A stretch of DNA of 64,000 nt, taken from positions 1-64,000 of the forward strand of contig UQTW01000001.1 of NCBI GenBank assembly GCA_900544115.1, in the 5' to 3' direction. The stretch's first letter is position 1. Each line of letters opens with the position of its first letter. Positions 8,180-16,602 of the stretch are shown here, in pieces. Position numbers and translations under genes: made by a program. This stretch comes from an uncultured Collinsella sp. GTDB lineage: Bacteria > Actinomycetota > Coriobacteriia > Coriobacteriales > Coriobacteriaceae. The notes under the pieces are model-generated. The model was not told the DNA's origin. It saw only the letters and a list, made by a program, of their open reading frames with translations, and made no database searches.

Positions 8180-8473
8180 CTAGGCCTCGACGACAGCGTA
8201 GATGTCGTCGGCGCGCATCAGCAGATACTTCTCGCCGTCGACCTTGACCTCGTTGCCACCGAACTTACCATAGATGACAACGTCACCGACCTTGACGTCC
8301 ATGGGGATGCGCTCACCCTTGTCGTTGACCTTGCCGGCGCCAACGGCAACGATGGTGCCGCGCTGCGGCTTCTCCTGGGCGTTGCTGGCGATATACAGAC
8401 CAGAAGCGGTCTTCTGCTCGGCCTCGTCGGGCTTGACCAGAACACGATCTGCAAGCGGCTTCAAAGACGACAT
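8180..8473 (-). CDS. groES: Co-chaperonin GroES
   Basis: This 97-residue protein is the lid of the GroEL chamber. It starts MSSLKPLADRVLVKPDEAEQ and contains the mobile loop KTASGLYIASNAQEKPQRGT that contacts GroEL, followed by the roof and VGDVVIYGKFGG. AGGAGG lies seven bases before the start codon. It is the first gene of the groES-groEL operon. Confidence 0.99.
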   Translation of the reverse strand: MSSLKPLADRVLVKPDEAEQKTASGLYIASNAQEKPQRGTIVAVGAGKVNDKGERIPMDVKVGDVVIYGKFGGNEVKVDGEKYLLMRADDIYAVVEA

Positions 8474-8610
8474 GCTTGTTTCCTCCTTTTTGGGCCGCGC
8501 GGTTATGCCGCGCGAATTAACCCTTTTTGTTTGCGTACGCGTTGAATGGTACCCACGAATGGCGGGTTATACAACACGGAGTCAAAAAATCTTATTTTTT
8601 GGCACTTAGA
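8474..8610 (-). promoter_or_regulatory. groES leader and promoter region, no CIRCE or HAIR element seen
   Basis: The leader contains a GCGCGG/CCGCGC hairpin just before the Shine-Dalgarno and a TATAAC hexamer near 8568, but no convincing -35 box at 17 bp. I looked for the CIRCE dyad (TTAGCACTC-N9-GAGTGCTAA) and the HspR HAIR dyad (CTTGAGT-N7-ACTCAAG) and found neither, so heat control must use another signal or act elsewhere. Confidence 0.35.
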
Positions 8611-8809
8611 TTTTCTGAATGCCAGGGGATAACTTAGCGGTGGCTCCCGGGGCGGACCGGAGGGCATGAAGTTTGCTGCTCTACAGTCCTGCGCAAGACG
8701 GAAAGCACATTAAGTGCTTTCCTTTGCGTGCGGAACTCGCGACAAACTTCATGCCCTCCGGTCCGCCCCGGGAGGCAGGTTAACTAATTCGGGCCCGGCA
8801 TTCAGAAAA
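8611..8809. repeat. 199-bp long imperfect palindrome
   Basis: The outer arms TTTTCTGAATGCC (8611-8623 / 8797-8809) and the main arms (8644-8675 / 8743-8774, 32 bp, containing CCGGGGCGGACCGGAGGGCA) are perfect inverted repeats. A central hairpin GGAAAGCAC-attaa-GTGCTTTCC sits at 8700-8722. The segment between groES and the amidohydrolase gene otherwise holds no gene. It resembles a MITE-like or structured-RNA element; no transposase is encoded in it. Confidence 0.85.
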
Positions 8810-8896
8810 GTCAGTACAGCAAAATGGCGATGCGGATGGTGCGAACAAGAAAGGGGCACGTTGCTGAAACGCGCCCCTTGTGGGTGGGGTATGGGG

Positions 8897-10546
8897 CTAG
8901 CGCTCGTAGATTAAGTTGCCTGCCAGGTAGGTGGCTTGGACTTTGGTGGCTTGGAGTTCTTGGGGGTCGATGGTGAGCGGGTTTTGGTCCAGGACTACCA
9001 GGTCGGCGTATTTGCCGGGTTCCAGGCTGCCGAGGTTTTGCTCGTCGCCCGCTGCATAGGCGCTGCCCAGGGTGTAGTTGCGCAGAGCCGTTGCTGCATC
9101 GATGCGCTCGCTCGGCAACCAGCCGCCCTCGGGCCAGTGGCTTTTGGGGTCTTGGCGCGTAATAGCCGTGTAGAGTACGTTCATGCTGGTAACGGGCGTG
9201 ATAGGGCTGTCAGTACCGAAGGCTTGGCGGATGCCGCGCTGCTTATAGGTTGCGAACGGCCACATGATTCGGCTTCGCTCCAGGCCAAGGTCGCGCTCTG
9301 GGCCACCCGGATCGAGCGTGATGTGGCAGGGCTGGCTCGAGGCGACCACGTTGAGCTTGCGCAGGCGATCGATATCCTCGGGCAAGAGGTTCTCCAGATG
9401 CTCGAGCGTGTTATGACCGTGCTGGGGCAGGCCGTACAGCTCTGCCGCCTCCTCAAAGATATCGAGTGCGGCATGGATGGCACCGTCGCCGATAACGTGG
9501 ATGCGCACGGTGTGGCCACGCTCGGCTGCCGCCAGAACCAGCTTACGCATGCGCTCGGCAGGAACTGTCAGACGGCCCTGGTCGCCCGGGAAGCGCGGAT
9601 TGGTATAGGGCTCGGTGAGATATGCCGTGTGTTCGCTCGACACGCCGTCGAAGAACTGCTTAAAGCCCGGTGCCGAGAGCAGCACATTGTTCGCGTAACG
9701 TGCCTGCAGCTCTTCCAAGCGCGACTGGTCATCCAGCAGCGTGGGGAACAGATGGGCTCGGATGCCCAACTTGCCGGCTGCCTGCAGTTTGTCGTAGACG
9801 TCGTCGCGGATAAAATCGCAGCCCGGCATGGGCATGAGCGACATATCGCATATCGAGGTGATGCCCTGCTCGGCCATACGCCTCATTTGATCGGCGTAAG
9901 CGCTTGCAATGCGATCCTCCCCCAGCCACTCAAGGCAGCGCGGTAGCAGCTGCATGGCAGCCGCCTCGTGAGCAATGCCCGTGAGCTCGCCGCTTGCGTC
10001 CTTGTCGTAGCCACCGCCCGCTGGCGGCTCGCTGTCGCGCGTGACGCCGAGCGCCTCGAGTGCGCGGCTGTTGAGCCACAGCGTATGGCCGTCGCCCGAA
10101 TACATAACGCAGGGGCGATCGGGGAATGCCGCATCGAGCGACGCCTTGGTAGGATGCTCGGGCGGGTCCCAACGGTAGTCGCGCCAGCCCTGAGTCACAA
10201 CCCAAGCGTCGTCGGGCAGGTCCTGGGAAAACTCGAGCGCGTGTTGCACCAGCGCCGCCTCGGACGTGCCCATATCCATGAGCATGTACGGCGAGGAGCC
10301 GACCGAGGTATGGAAGAAGTGCAGATGAGCGTCATGGAAACCTGGGCAGACAAACTGCTCGCCGTAGTCGATAACCGGCGTGGCGGCAGGCGCGGCGGCA
10401 ATCACGTCATCGGGCGCACCGACTGCGACGATACGGTCGCCTGCGATGGCAATCGCCAGCTCGCGGGCGGTATCGATGCCGTCTTGCGCGGTAAAGACGT
10501 TCTTGGAGCGGATAATCCGATCGATATGTTGCATGGGCATCCCCAT
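8897..10546 (-). CDS. YtcJ-like amidohydrolase (Amidohydro_3 family)
   Basis: This roughly 549-residue enzyme belongs to the metal-dependent hydrolase superfamily. The first metal-ligand motif is FHDAHLHFFH, a second histidine pair lies in VRIHVIGDGAIHAALD, and AFGTDSPITPV supplies the catalytic aspartate. The C-terminus returns to the composite beta domain (GKYADLVVLDQNPLTID). Family members hydrolyse amide, carbamate or ester bonds, but the substrate is unknown. Three in-frame ATGs lie close together (10546, 10540, 10534); the exact start is unsure. Longer upstream reading is an overlap with the divergent M20 gene and is not real coding. It diverges from that peptidase gene. Confidence 0.85.
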   Translation of the reverse strand: MGMPMQHIDRIIRSKNVFTAQDGIDTARELAIAIAGDRIVAVGAPDDVIAAAPAATPVIDYGEQFVCPGFHDAHLHFFHTSVGSSPYMLMDMGTSEAALVQHALEFSQDLPDDAWVVTQGWRDYRWDPPEHPTKASLDAAFPDRPCVMYSGDGHTLWLNSRALEALGVTRDSEPPAGGGYDKDASGELTGIAHEAAAMQLLPRCLEWLGEDRIASAYADQMRRMAEQGITSICDMSLMPMPGCDFIRDDVYDKLQAAGKLGIRAHLFPTLLDDQSRLEELQARYANNVLLSAPGFKQFFDGVSSEHTAYLTEPYTNPRFPGDQGRLTVPAERMRKLVLAAAERGHTVRIHVIGDGAIHAALDIFEEAAELYGLPQHGHNTLEHLENLLPEDIDRLRKLNVVASSQPCHITLDPGGPERDLGLERSRIMWPFATYKQRGIRQAFGTDSPITPVTSMNVLYTAITRQDPKSHWPEGGWLPSERIDAATALRNYTLGSAYAAGDEQNLGSLEPGKYADLVVLDQNPLTIDPQELQATKVQATYLAGNLIYER

Positions 10547-10702
10547 CTCTGGCAGGAAATTCAACACCCCCGAGTGTACTCCCCCGCCCTTGTAACAAAA
10601 CCCCAAGCGGCAAACGGCAACTTTACCAGCCCTAGCGGCAGGTGGCATACTGGAGAGAGCCTGTACGATTTTGCGATCAACCCAGCAAGGAGCAAATCGA
10701 CC

Positions 10703-12166
10703 ATGACGAAGACCAAGGCACAGCAGATTATGGCGGCGACTGAGGCTCGCGCGGCTGACGACGTCACCGCAGCCATCAAAGATATCGCTACCGAGTTTGA
10801 ACCCTATATCATCAAGCAGCGCCGGCACTTCCATAAGCACCCGGAACTGAGCCTTGCCGAGGAGCGCACGACCTCCGACATCGCCAACCAGCTCGACGCC
10901 ATGAATATCCCCTACGAGCGTCCCCTCAAGACGGGCCTTGTGGCGACCCTTCGCGGCACCGCGCCGGATGCCTATCGCGAGGACGGCACGCCACGCCGCC
11001 GCATCCTTCTGCGCGCCGACATCGACGCCCTGCCCGTCACCGAGCAGACCGGCGAAGAGTTCGCCAGCGTCAACGAGGGCTGCATGCACGCCTGCGGCCA
11101 TGACTGCCACATCGCCATGATGCTCGGCACGCTGCAAATCCTGCGCCATATGACCGACGACATCCACGGCGAAGTCCGCATCGTCTTCCAGCCCAGTGAG
11201 GAAAACGGCCAGGGCGCCAAACTCATGATCGGCACGGGCGTGCTCGACGGCGTCGATGGCGCCTACGCCGCGCACATCTGGAGTGAGGTCGACGCCGGCA
11301 CCGTGAGCTGCGAGCCCGGACCGCGCATGGCCAATACCGACTGGTTCCGCATCGACGTCCGCGGCACCTCGTGCCACGGCGCCATGCCCCAGCGCGGTCA
11401 CGACGCCGTTATGGTTGCCGCCGAGATCGTCAACGCTCTGCAGACCATCGTTTCGCGCGAGATCAGTCCCTACGAGCCGGCCGTCATTACCGTCGGCGAG
11501 CTGCACGGCGGCACCGCGCGCAACGTTATCGCCGGCACGGCCTACCTCGCCGGCACGGTGCGCACCTACGGAGATTCGACCCACGAGGAAATGCCGGAGC
11601 TCATGCGCCGCATCGTGGAGCATACCGCGGCCGCCTTGGGCGCCGAGGCAGAGCTCACCGACTACACCATCGCCAATTACAAGGTCGAAAACGATGCCGC
11701 CTCGAGCGAGCGCTGCCGCCAGGCAGTAATCAAATGCCTGGGCCCCACCGGCCAAGGCCATTATCGCGGCACACTCTCGGGTGAGGATTTTTCGGAGTAC
11801 CTGCGCCGCGTACCGGGCGTGCTCGCCTTTGTTGGCACGCGCAACCCCCAGATTGGCGCCACGTACGCCCAACATTCTTGCTTCTACAAGATTGACGAGT
11901 CGGTACTGGCCAAGGGCTCCATGGTGGCCGCCCAATATGCCATCGACTTTTTGGCCGAGCCCACACAAGAAGAGCTCGACGGCCCCACGATTGCCGCGGT
12001 CGCCGAGACCAATCCCGACCTGGCAGCCAAACTGCGCTCTGCCAAGGCCACGGCCGCCGAGGCCCGCGACGCCATGCACGATGCCCGAACGGCTCGCCAT
12101 GCCGCGATCAAGGGCATCCACGACGCACGCGCTGCTGCACGCCGCGAGGAGAAACACGACGAGTAG
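10703..12166 (+). CDS. M20-family metallopeptidase / amidohydrolase
   Basis: This 487-residue enzyme matches the M20D group that hydrolyses N-acyl amino acids or dipeptides such as hippurate. Key motifs are RRHFHKHPELSLAEERT, RADIDALPVTEQTGEEFAS, the zinc motif GCMHACGHDCHIAMMLG and the catalytic FQPSEENGQGAKLMIGTG. About 60 residues at the C-terminus (alanine-rich, helical, lysine tail) exceed the usual family length. AAGGAG lies about 10 bases before the ATG. A weak promoter (TTTACC-N18-CATACT) precedes it between the divergent genes. Confidence 0.9.
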   Translation: MTKTKAQQIMAATEARAADDVTAAIKDIATEFEPYIIKQRRHFHKHPELSLAEERTTSDIANQLDAMNIPYERPLKTGLVATLRGTAPDAYREDGTPRRRILLRADIDALPVTEQTGEEFASVNEGCMHACGHDCHIAMMLGTLQILRHMTDDIHGEVRIVFQPSEENGQGAKLMIGTGVLDGVDGAYAAHIWSEVDAGTVSCEPGPRMANTDWFRIDVRGTSCHGAMPQRGHDAVMVAAEIVNALQTIVSREISPYEPAVITVGELHGGTARNVIAGTAYLAGTVRTYGDSTHEEMPELMRRIVEHTAAALGAEAELTDYTIANYKVENDAASSERCRQAVIKCLGPTGQGHYRGTLSGEDFSEYLRRVPGVLAFVGTRNPQIGATYAQHSCFYKIDESVLAKGSMVAAQYAIDFLAEPTQEELDGPTIAAVAETNPDLAAKLRSAKATAAEARDAMHDARTARHAAIKGIHDARAAARREEKHDE

Positions 12167-12201
12167 TCGTCACACCCATCCATAACAGCCTGGCTAAAGC
12201 A

Positions 12202-12239
12202 GAGCGGGGGCGGACGTATCGAAACGTCCGCCCCCGCTC
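12202..12239. terminator. Convergent-gene terminator hairpin
   Basis: A 16-bp perfect stem (12202-12217 with 12224-12239, GAGCGGGGGCGGACGT and complement) closes a 6-base loop between the convergent M20 and zinc-ribbon genes. It lacks a long T-run but is placed to stop transcription from both sides. Confidence 0.75.
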
Positions 12240-12297
12240 ATTCTTCAAGCGCTATTTCTACCATTTCTACCCCGTCCCCAAATGGCAGACGGCGTGG

Positions 12298-13581
12298 CTA
12301 CTCGTCCTGAGGCTCCTCGTCGGAGCTTGGCTCGGACGCCGACTCAGGTGCAGGTGCAGGTGCCGGCTCAGGCTCAGGCTCAGATGCCGTCTCAGACTCG
12401 GGCGCCGGTTCAGGCTCGGGCGCCGGCTCAGGCTCGGGCGCGGGAACAGGTGCAGGTGCCGGCGAAGCATCCGGAGCACCGTGACCCGAAGGGTCAGCCT
12501 TCTTCTCGAAGGGCAATACAAAAGTCAGAACGTCGTCCTTATCCTCATCGGCCCATTCGCTTGCATAGCGTGCAACCCAATAGCCAACGGCACGGTGCTT
12601 GAGCATCTTGCCAAAGACCGTGAGGAATACCGTGACAAACGCCGTCAGCACCAAGAACAATACGAGCGTGATGCCACCGCCGGTAACAAGCGCCTCAATA
12701 GCCGTAGGACGGTAGTAGTAGCTATACATACCGACAGAGGCAATGGCGCCGAAGACGAGCGTCAGGATCCATGTGACAACGTTGGCGACCAGACCCGTCA
12801 AAAACTCGGGAAGGAACGAAGCGCAGAACAGCTTGGTCTTGTTGTGCTTAAACGCCGCCCAGACCTTGTCGAGCGAAAACGCGCTCTCGACACGACCGGT
12901 CACCGCAAAGTGCATCACGGCAATGTCGGCGAACATCTTAAAGAAGACCCCCAAGACCGCCGTGGCAATCATAGCCAGGACAAGCAGGCCAAGCGAGCCA
13001 AACAGCGCTGCCTCGAGTGCATAGGAGCCGTAATACGAATACGAGCCCGCGGCGCCAATTACCACGCTCTCCACCAGCGAAAGCACTACACCGATAACGG
13101 GAATGGCAGCGATAACCTCGAGCACGACCGAGATAACGCTCGAAAAGACTCCGAGGCCAAACGACGTGGAACGCATGAGTGGTCGATCCATACCGCCATC
13201 AACCTTGAGCGACAGATCGCGACCCCACTCAATACCAAAGCCGGAACCACACACGCTCGCAATGCAAGCTGCCAAAAAGCCGATGGCAGCTGCAATGCCG
13301 CCAATAACGGGAATAAACAGCACGAGTACCGACACAACACAAATCAGCGCCGGTAAAAAGGCAATCTGGCACACGCGCTGCAGCACGCCCGGAGTCTTGG
13401 TCATATCCTCAAACGCCTGAGCCACACAGCCCTTGGACGCATTCGCCACGGGCGGTTGCGGAACAAACTGCTGGGGCTGACCCTGAGGGGCAGAGGCTGC
13501 GGCACCGGCATTAGGAGCACCGCACGCGCCACAGAACTTGTCGTTGTCGCCCATGGGGGCACCACACTGCGAACAGAACAT
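12298..13581 (-). CDS. Zinc-ribbon multi-pass membrane protein with Pro-Glu repeat tail
   Basis: This roughly 427-residue protein opens with a four-cysteine zinc ribbon (MFCSQCGAPMGDNDKFCGAC) and a short proline/glutamine linker. About five or six hydrophobic segments follow between residues 75 and 340. The last 60 residues are an acidic PEPEPAPEPEP-type repeat. The architecture resembles zinc-ribbon/DUF4013-like membrane proteins of unknown function. I choose the ATG at 13581 because AAGGGA lies eight bases upstream; the ATG at 13590 overlaps that site. The repeat tail is low complexity and could vary in length between strains. Confidence 0.8.
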   Translation of the reverse strand: MFCSQCGAPMGDNDKFCGACGAPNAGAAASAPQGQPQQFVPQPPVANASKGCVAQAFEDMTKTPGVLQRVCQIAFLPALICVVSVLVLFIPVIGGIAAAIGFLAACIASVCGSGFGIEWGRDLSLKVDGGMDRPLMRSTSFGLGVFSSVISVVLEVIAAIPVIGVVLSLVESVVIGAAGSYSYYGSYALEAALFGSLGLLVLAMIATAVLGVFFKMFADIAVMHFAVTGRVESAFSLDKVWAAFKHNKTKLFCASFLPEFLTGLVANVVTWILTLVFGAIASVGMYSYYYRPTAIEALVTGGGITLVLFLVLTAFVTVFLTVFGKMLKHRAVGYWVARYASEWADEDKDDVLTFVLPFEKKADPSGHGAPDASPAPAPVPAPEPEPAPEPEPAPESETASEPEPEPAPAPAPESASEPSSDEEPQDE

Positions 13582-13731
13582 CGAAATCATCCCTTCGTAT
13601 CATGAGCGAATCATCTGGATCGCAAACGATGTCTTTAGCATCATTATCACCCAATGTGGGGACAAATGCTCCAACATGACGTATTTGCAACGCGCAGGGC
13701 GCTATTCGATTGTTTGATGAGCTCGACCGCG

Positions 13732-14754
13732 TTAGTTCGTTCCGCGGAAACCCTTGCCGACGATCTCGGAGCTGTCGACAATCGTGATAAAGGCACCCGG
13801 ATCGACTTCGCGCGCATAGCGGCGCAGTTGCACGGCCTCGCGACGGCTTAGCACGCTCATGATCACCGTCACGCACTTGCCCGAGAAAGCACCGTAGCCG
13901 CGGCTGATAGTCGCCGTACGGTTGAGATGCTTGACGATAAACTCCTCGACCTTAAGGGGCTCGGAGCAAATGACCGTGCAGACTTTACGCAGGTGGATGC
14001 TCTCGATGGCTTTGTCGACCACAAGCGTCTTGGCAAACAGGCCGAGCACGCAATACAGACCGACGCGCGGGCCGTACAAGAAGGCCGCGATGGTCACGAT
14101 GCCGATATCGACCAGCAGCAGCGCACGGCCGATCTCAAGCGTCGTGCGGCGTTTGAGAATCATGGCGAGGATGTCCGTGCCGCCCGTCGAGGCACCAATA
14201 TCAAAGACGATGGCGCTGCCGAGCGCCGGCAGAATCACGGCAAAGCACAGGTCGAGCCACATATCGCCCGTCATCGAGACATCGGTCGGAATAAAGAGCT
14301 CAAACAGCGAAACATAGGCGGACAGCGCAAACGAGGCAAAGACACTCCACAGGATTGCCTTGCGCTCCAAAAAGATAAAGCCCAGAACGACCAGGACCGC
14401 ATTGATAATCCACATAAAGACGCCGACGGGCAGGGTCGGGAACAGCGTGGACAGAATGACCGACACGCCCGAGGTGCCGCCAAAGGCAAAGTGATTAGGG
14501 GTTTTAAACGCAACGATGGCAAAGGCCGTGAGGATCAGGCCCAAATTGAGCTCGGCAAAAAAGCGCGGAAAGCCCGGCTCCTGGCTGCGCTTGCGACCAG
14601 CGCGCTCGCCCCGCTCGATAACATCGCGATCGACCACGCGCTCCATCGGCACTACGGGAGGACGATGCACCTCCTCGGCAGCACGCGACGCCGCCTCTGC
14701 CGCAGCGGCCTCAATTGCCCATGCCTTGCTTTCTGTTTCGTGCTCGTCGGCCAT
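13732..14754 (-). CDS. YitT family membrane protein (DUF161-DUF2179)
   Basis: This 340-residue protein has a charged N-terminal 60 residues, then five to six hydrophobic segments with the family signature FGGTSGVSVILS and FDIGASTGGTDILAMILKRR. The C-terminal cytoplasmic DUF2179 domain reads VEEFIVKHLNRTATISRGYGAFSG and ITIVDSSEIVGKGF. YitT proteins are widespread integral membrane proteins; their transport substrate is not established. The N-terminal extension before the first membrane segment is longer than usual. Confidence 0.9.
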   Translation of the reverse strand: MADEHETESKAWAIEAAAAEAASRAAEEVHRPPVVPMERVVDRDVIERGERAGRKRSQEPGFPRFFAELNLGLILTAFAIVAFKTPNHFAFGGTSGVSVILSTLFPTLPVGVFMWIINAVLVVLGFIFLERKAILWSVFASFALSAYVSLFELFIPTDVSMTGDMWLDLCFAVILPALGSAIVFDIGASTGGTDILAMILKRRTTLEIGRALLLVDIGIVTIAAFLYGPRVGLYCVLGLFAKTLVVDKAIESIHLRKVCTVICSEPLKVEEFIVKHLNRTATISRGYGAFSGKCVTVIMSVLSRREAVQLRRYAREVDPGAFITIVDSSEIVGKGFRGTN

Positions 14755-14864
14755 TACGGCAACCCCTCGTTAACAATTTGGAAACAATGTGCCCATTAGA
14801 GTAACGCGGAACGTGGGGATTGCAACCCTTAGTTAGACGAGCGGTATGACTATATCGGGAGCGT

Positions 14865-14909
14865 ACAAAAACGGCCGGCCACACTTTTGCTTGCGCGGTC
14901 GGCCGTTTA
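14865..14909 (-). terminator. Intrinsic terminator downstream of the asp23 operon
   Basis: AAACGGCCG (14869-14877) pairs with CGGCCGTTT (14900-14908); on the minus strand the stem is followed by TTTTTG. It lies about 50 bases past the Asp23 stop codon. Confidence 0.75.
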
Positions 14910-14925
14910 ATGTTTTCGCAGATAA

Positions 14926-14962
14926 AACCTGCCAAAACAAACCTGTCCCTTTTTGGAAGGTT
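14926..14962. repeat. REP-like hairpin (conserved-loop family), copy 1
   Basis: AAACCTGCCAAAA and TTTTTGGAAGGTT pair around the loop carrying the core GGGACAGG (minus strand). The right arm overlaps the Asp23 stop codon TAA, and TTTTATC follows the stem, so it can work as a terminator. Confidence 0.8.
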
Positions 14963-15476
14963 ATTCGTGCTGGCTGGTGCGGTGCTCGTACTCCTCGGGG
15001 GTGATGACATCCTCGATGCGCAGGTTGACGCCCGCCACCTCAAGGCCGGTCATCGCGGCAAGGCGCTCGGTGACACGTGCCTTAACATCGTCGAAGATCG
15101 CGGGCGCATAGGCGCCGTACTCGATGATGACGGAGATGTTGACGACCACGCGATTATCGTCGGTGACCTCGACCGTCACGCCCTTGGTCAGATTCTCGGC
15201 ACCAAACTGCTCCTGCACAAAGTGCATGAGGTTACCCTTCATGCCCAGAACGTGCGGAACCTCGCGGGTGGCCATGGCAACGATCTTCTCGATCACGCCG
15301 TTGGAATAGGTCAGCGAATCCTCGGACTCATCCGCTTCCTCGTCGTCCTCATCCGTATCGGACTCGGCCTCGACGAGAGCCTCATCCTCGAGCGTCACAT
15401 CCTCTGCTTCGGCGACGACCGCCTCGTTCTCCTCGAGCTCGGTATCGGCTACATCGACCTTCGTATTAAAAGCCAT
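14961..15476 (-). CDS. Asp23/Gls24 family envelope stress protein
   Basis: This 171-residue protein has an acidic, low-complexity N-terminal half rich in Glu and Asp, then the Asp23 domain from about residue 75 (YSNGVIEKIVAMATREVPHVLGM and VTVEVTDDNRVVVNISVIIEYG). Asp23 proteins are abundant cell-envelope-associated proteins held at the membrane by AmaP. It is the last gene of a three-gene unit with the DUF2273 and AmaP genes, matching the arrangement known in Gram-positives. Confidence 0.92.
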   Translation of the reverse strand: MAFNTKVDVADTELEENEAVVAEAEDVTLEDEALVEAESDTDEDDEEADESEDSLTYSNGVIEKIVAMATREVPHVLGMKGNLMHFVQEQFGAENLTKGVTVEVTDDNRVVVNISVIIEYGAYAPAIFDDVKARVTERLAAMTGLEVAGVNLRIEDVITPEEYEHRTSQHE

Positions 15477-15520
15477 GGTTCCTCCTTATGCCTGCCGCGG
15501 ATGCGACAGTCGAATACATA

Positions 15521-15898
15521 TTAGCGGCCGCTAAACAGACGGCCGAAGAAGTTGACGATCCCGTTCTCGCCGTCGCGAATTTGGCCGATCACAGCGCCGA
15601 TCAGCACGAAGAATGCAATGACGAGCGTGTCCCACAGGCCCAACGTGAGCACCAACACGGCGAGGATAAAGCCAGCAACGGCACCGAGCGTGGTGTTGGG
15701 ATGACGCACAGCATAGCTCCAGATGGCAGCGCCCGTACCCTTGATGAGACCCATAGCCTCGTCAAAATCCGCGGCTGCCGCGTCTTGTAACTCGGTTGCC
15801 TCTGCTTTGGAATCAACAGGTTCGCTCGCCGACGTGGCGCTCTGGTCAATCGTCAGGCGCGGCGTACGAGCGGTCTTATCTTGATTGGTATCACTCAC
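15521..15898 (-). CDS. DUF2273 small membrane protein of the Asp23 operon
   Basis: This 125-residue protein starts at a GTG (VSDTNQDKT) that overlaps the amaP stop by eight bases, with GGAGG six bases upstream. Its first 60 residues are polar; two hydrophobic segments follow (TTLGAVAGFILAVLVLTLGL and VIAFFVLIGAVIGQI) and it ends NFFGRLFSGR, typical of DUF2273. Members accompany AmaP and Asp23 and probably help anchor the complex at the membrane. Longer upstream reading runs inside amaP in another frame and is not coding. Confidence 0.85.
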   Translation of the reverse strand: MSDTNQDKTARTPRLTIDQSATSASEPVDSKAEATELQDAAAADFDEAMGLIKGTGAAIWSYAVRHPNTTLGAVAGFILAVLVLTLGLWDTLVIAFFVLIGAVIGQIRDGENGIVNFFGRLFSGR

Positions 15899-16436
15899 CG
15901 GAAACCTCCACGGTCTGGACGGTAGTCTTGGACGGCAAAAAACGGACACGCGCGGTCGTACCCGGCGTGCCGAGCATGGTGTCGCAGGCCTTCTCGATGC
16001 GCTGCTGCATCGAGGTGGCAAGAGCGGCAACGTCCTTATCATCGAGCGCGATGGCCTCGACCTTAAAACGGACGTGCGAATCGTCGGGGCCTTGGACGCG
16101 GGCCTCGATATGCTCAACCATCACGCGGTCGTCGCGCTCGGCAGCAGCCCTGGCGCACGAAGAAAGCGCCGCAAGGGTAACCTCGATATTGCACTCCCCC
16201 GCCGGATGCACGCAGGACGGCTCGCGACGGGCGAACATCAGGCGGAAAAAGCTCAGCAGTACGCCAAGCGCCACGACGCCGGCGCACACCGTCACGACGA
16301 TGCGCGGCATGGGGTCGCGCATCAGCAGCATAAAGCGATACGTATACGGCCCCCAAAACTGGCAGACAAGCGTACCCAGCGCCACGATGGTGGCGGCAAG
16401 ATACACGATCGCTAGGGCTCGTTTGAGTACGCGCAC
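15891..16436 (-). CDS. amaP: Alkaline shock response membrane anchor protein AmaP
   Basis: This 181-residue protein has two N-terminal membrane helices (LAIVYLAATIVALGTLVCQF and IVVTVCAGVVALGVLLSFF) followed by a soluble alpha/beta domain, the AmaP layout. It starts at GTG with AAGGGAG six bases upstream. A TATAAT hexamer lies about 50 bases before the start. It is the first gene of the AmaP-DUF2273-Asp23 operon and would recruit Asp23 to the membrane. Confidence 0.85.
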   Translation of the reverse strand: MRVLKRALAIVYLAATIVALGTLVCQFWGPYTYRFMLLMRDPMPRIVVTVCAGVVALGVLLSFFRLMFARREPSCVHPAGECNIEVTLAALSSCARAAAERDDRVMVEHIEARVQGPDDSHVRFKVEAIALDDKDVAALATSMQQRIEKACDTMLGTPGTTARVRFLPSKTTVQTVEVSGE

Positions 16437-16495
16437 GCGGCGCTCCCTTCAAATCTCGGCTCTCGAAATGCAAAACGGTTCGCATCATTATAAAA

Positions 16496-16533
16496 GAGCC
16501 GGGTCCGGTGCTCTACGCACGCGGATCCGGCTC
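16496..16533 (-). terminator. Intrinsic terminator downstream of yebC
   Basis: On the minus strand GAGCCGGATCCG and CGGACCCGGCTC form a 12-bp stem with one mismatch, followed by TTTTAT. It lies about 70 bases after the yebC stop. The T-run overlaps a TATAAT that may be the -10 of the amaP operon. Confidence 0.75.
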
Positions 16534-16602
16534 ATCTATTCCACGAGGCTTGCATGCTCGCTTCATTATGCCCAGATATGCACGGCTCAATCCGTGCTGG
16601 CG

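Noticed and set aside
8474..8610. CIRCE or HAIR heat-shock operator for groES
   Set aside because: Neither dyad is present in the leader or nearby sequence.
10547..12157. Upstream extension of the amidohydrolase frame to over 1000 codons
   Set aside because: The extension lies antisense to the M20 peptidase, whose motifs are clear; the amidohydrolase fold starts near 10546.
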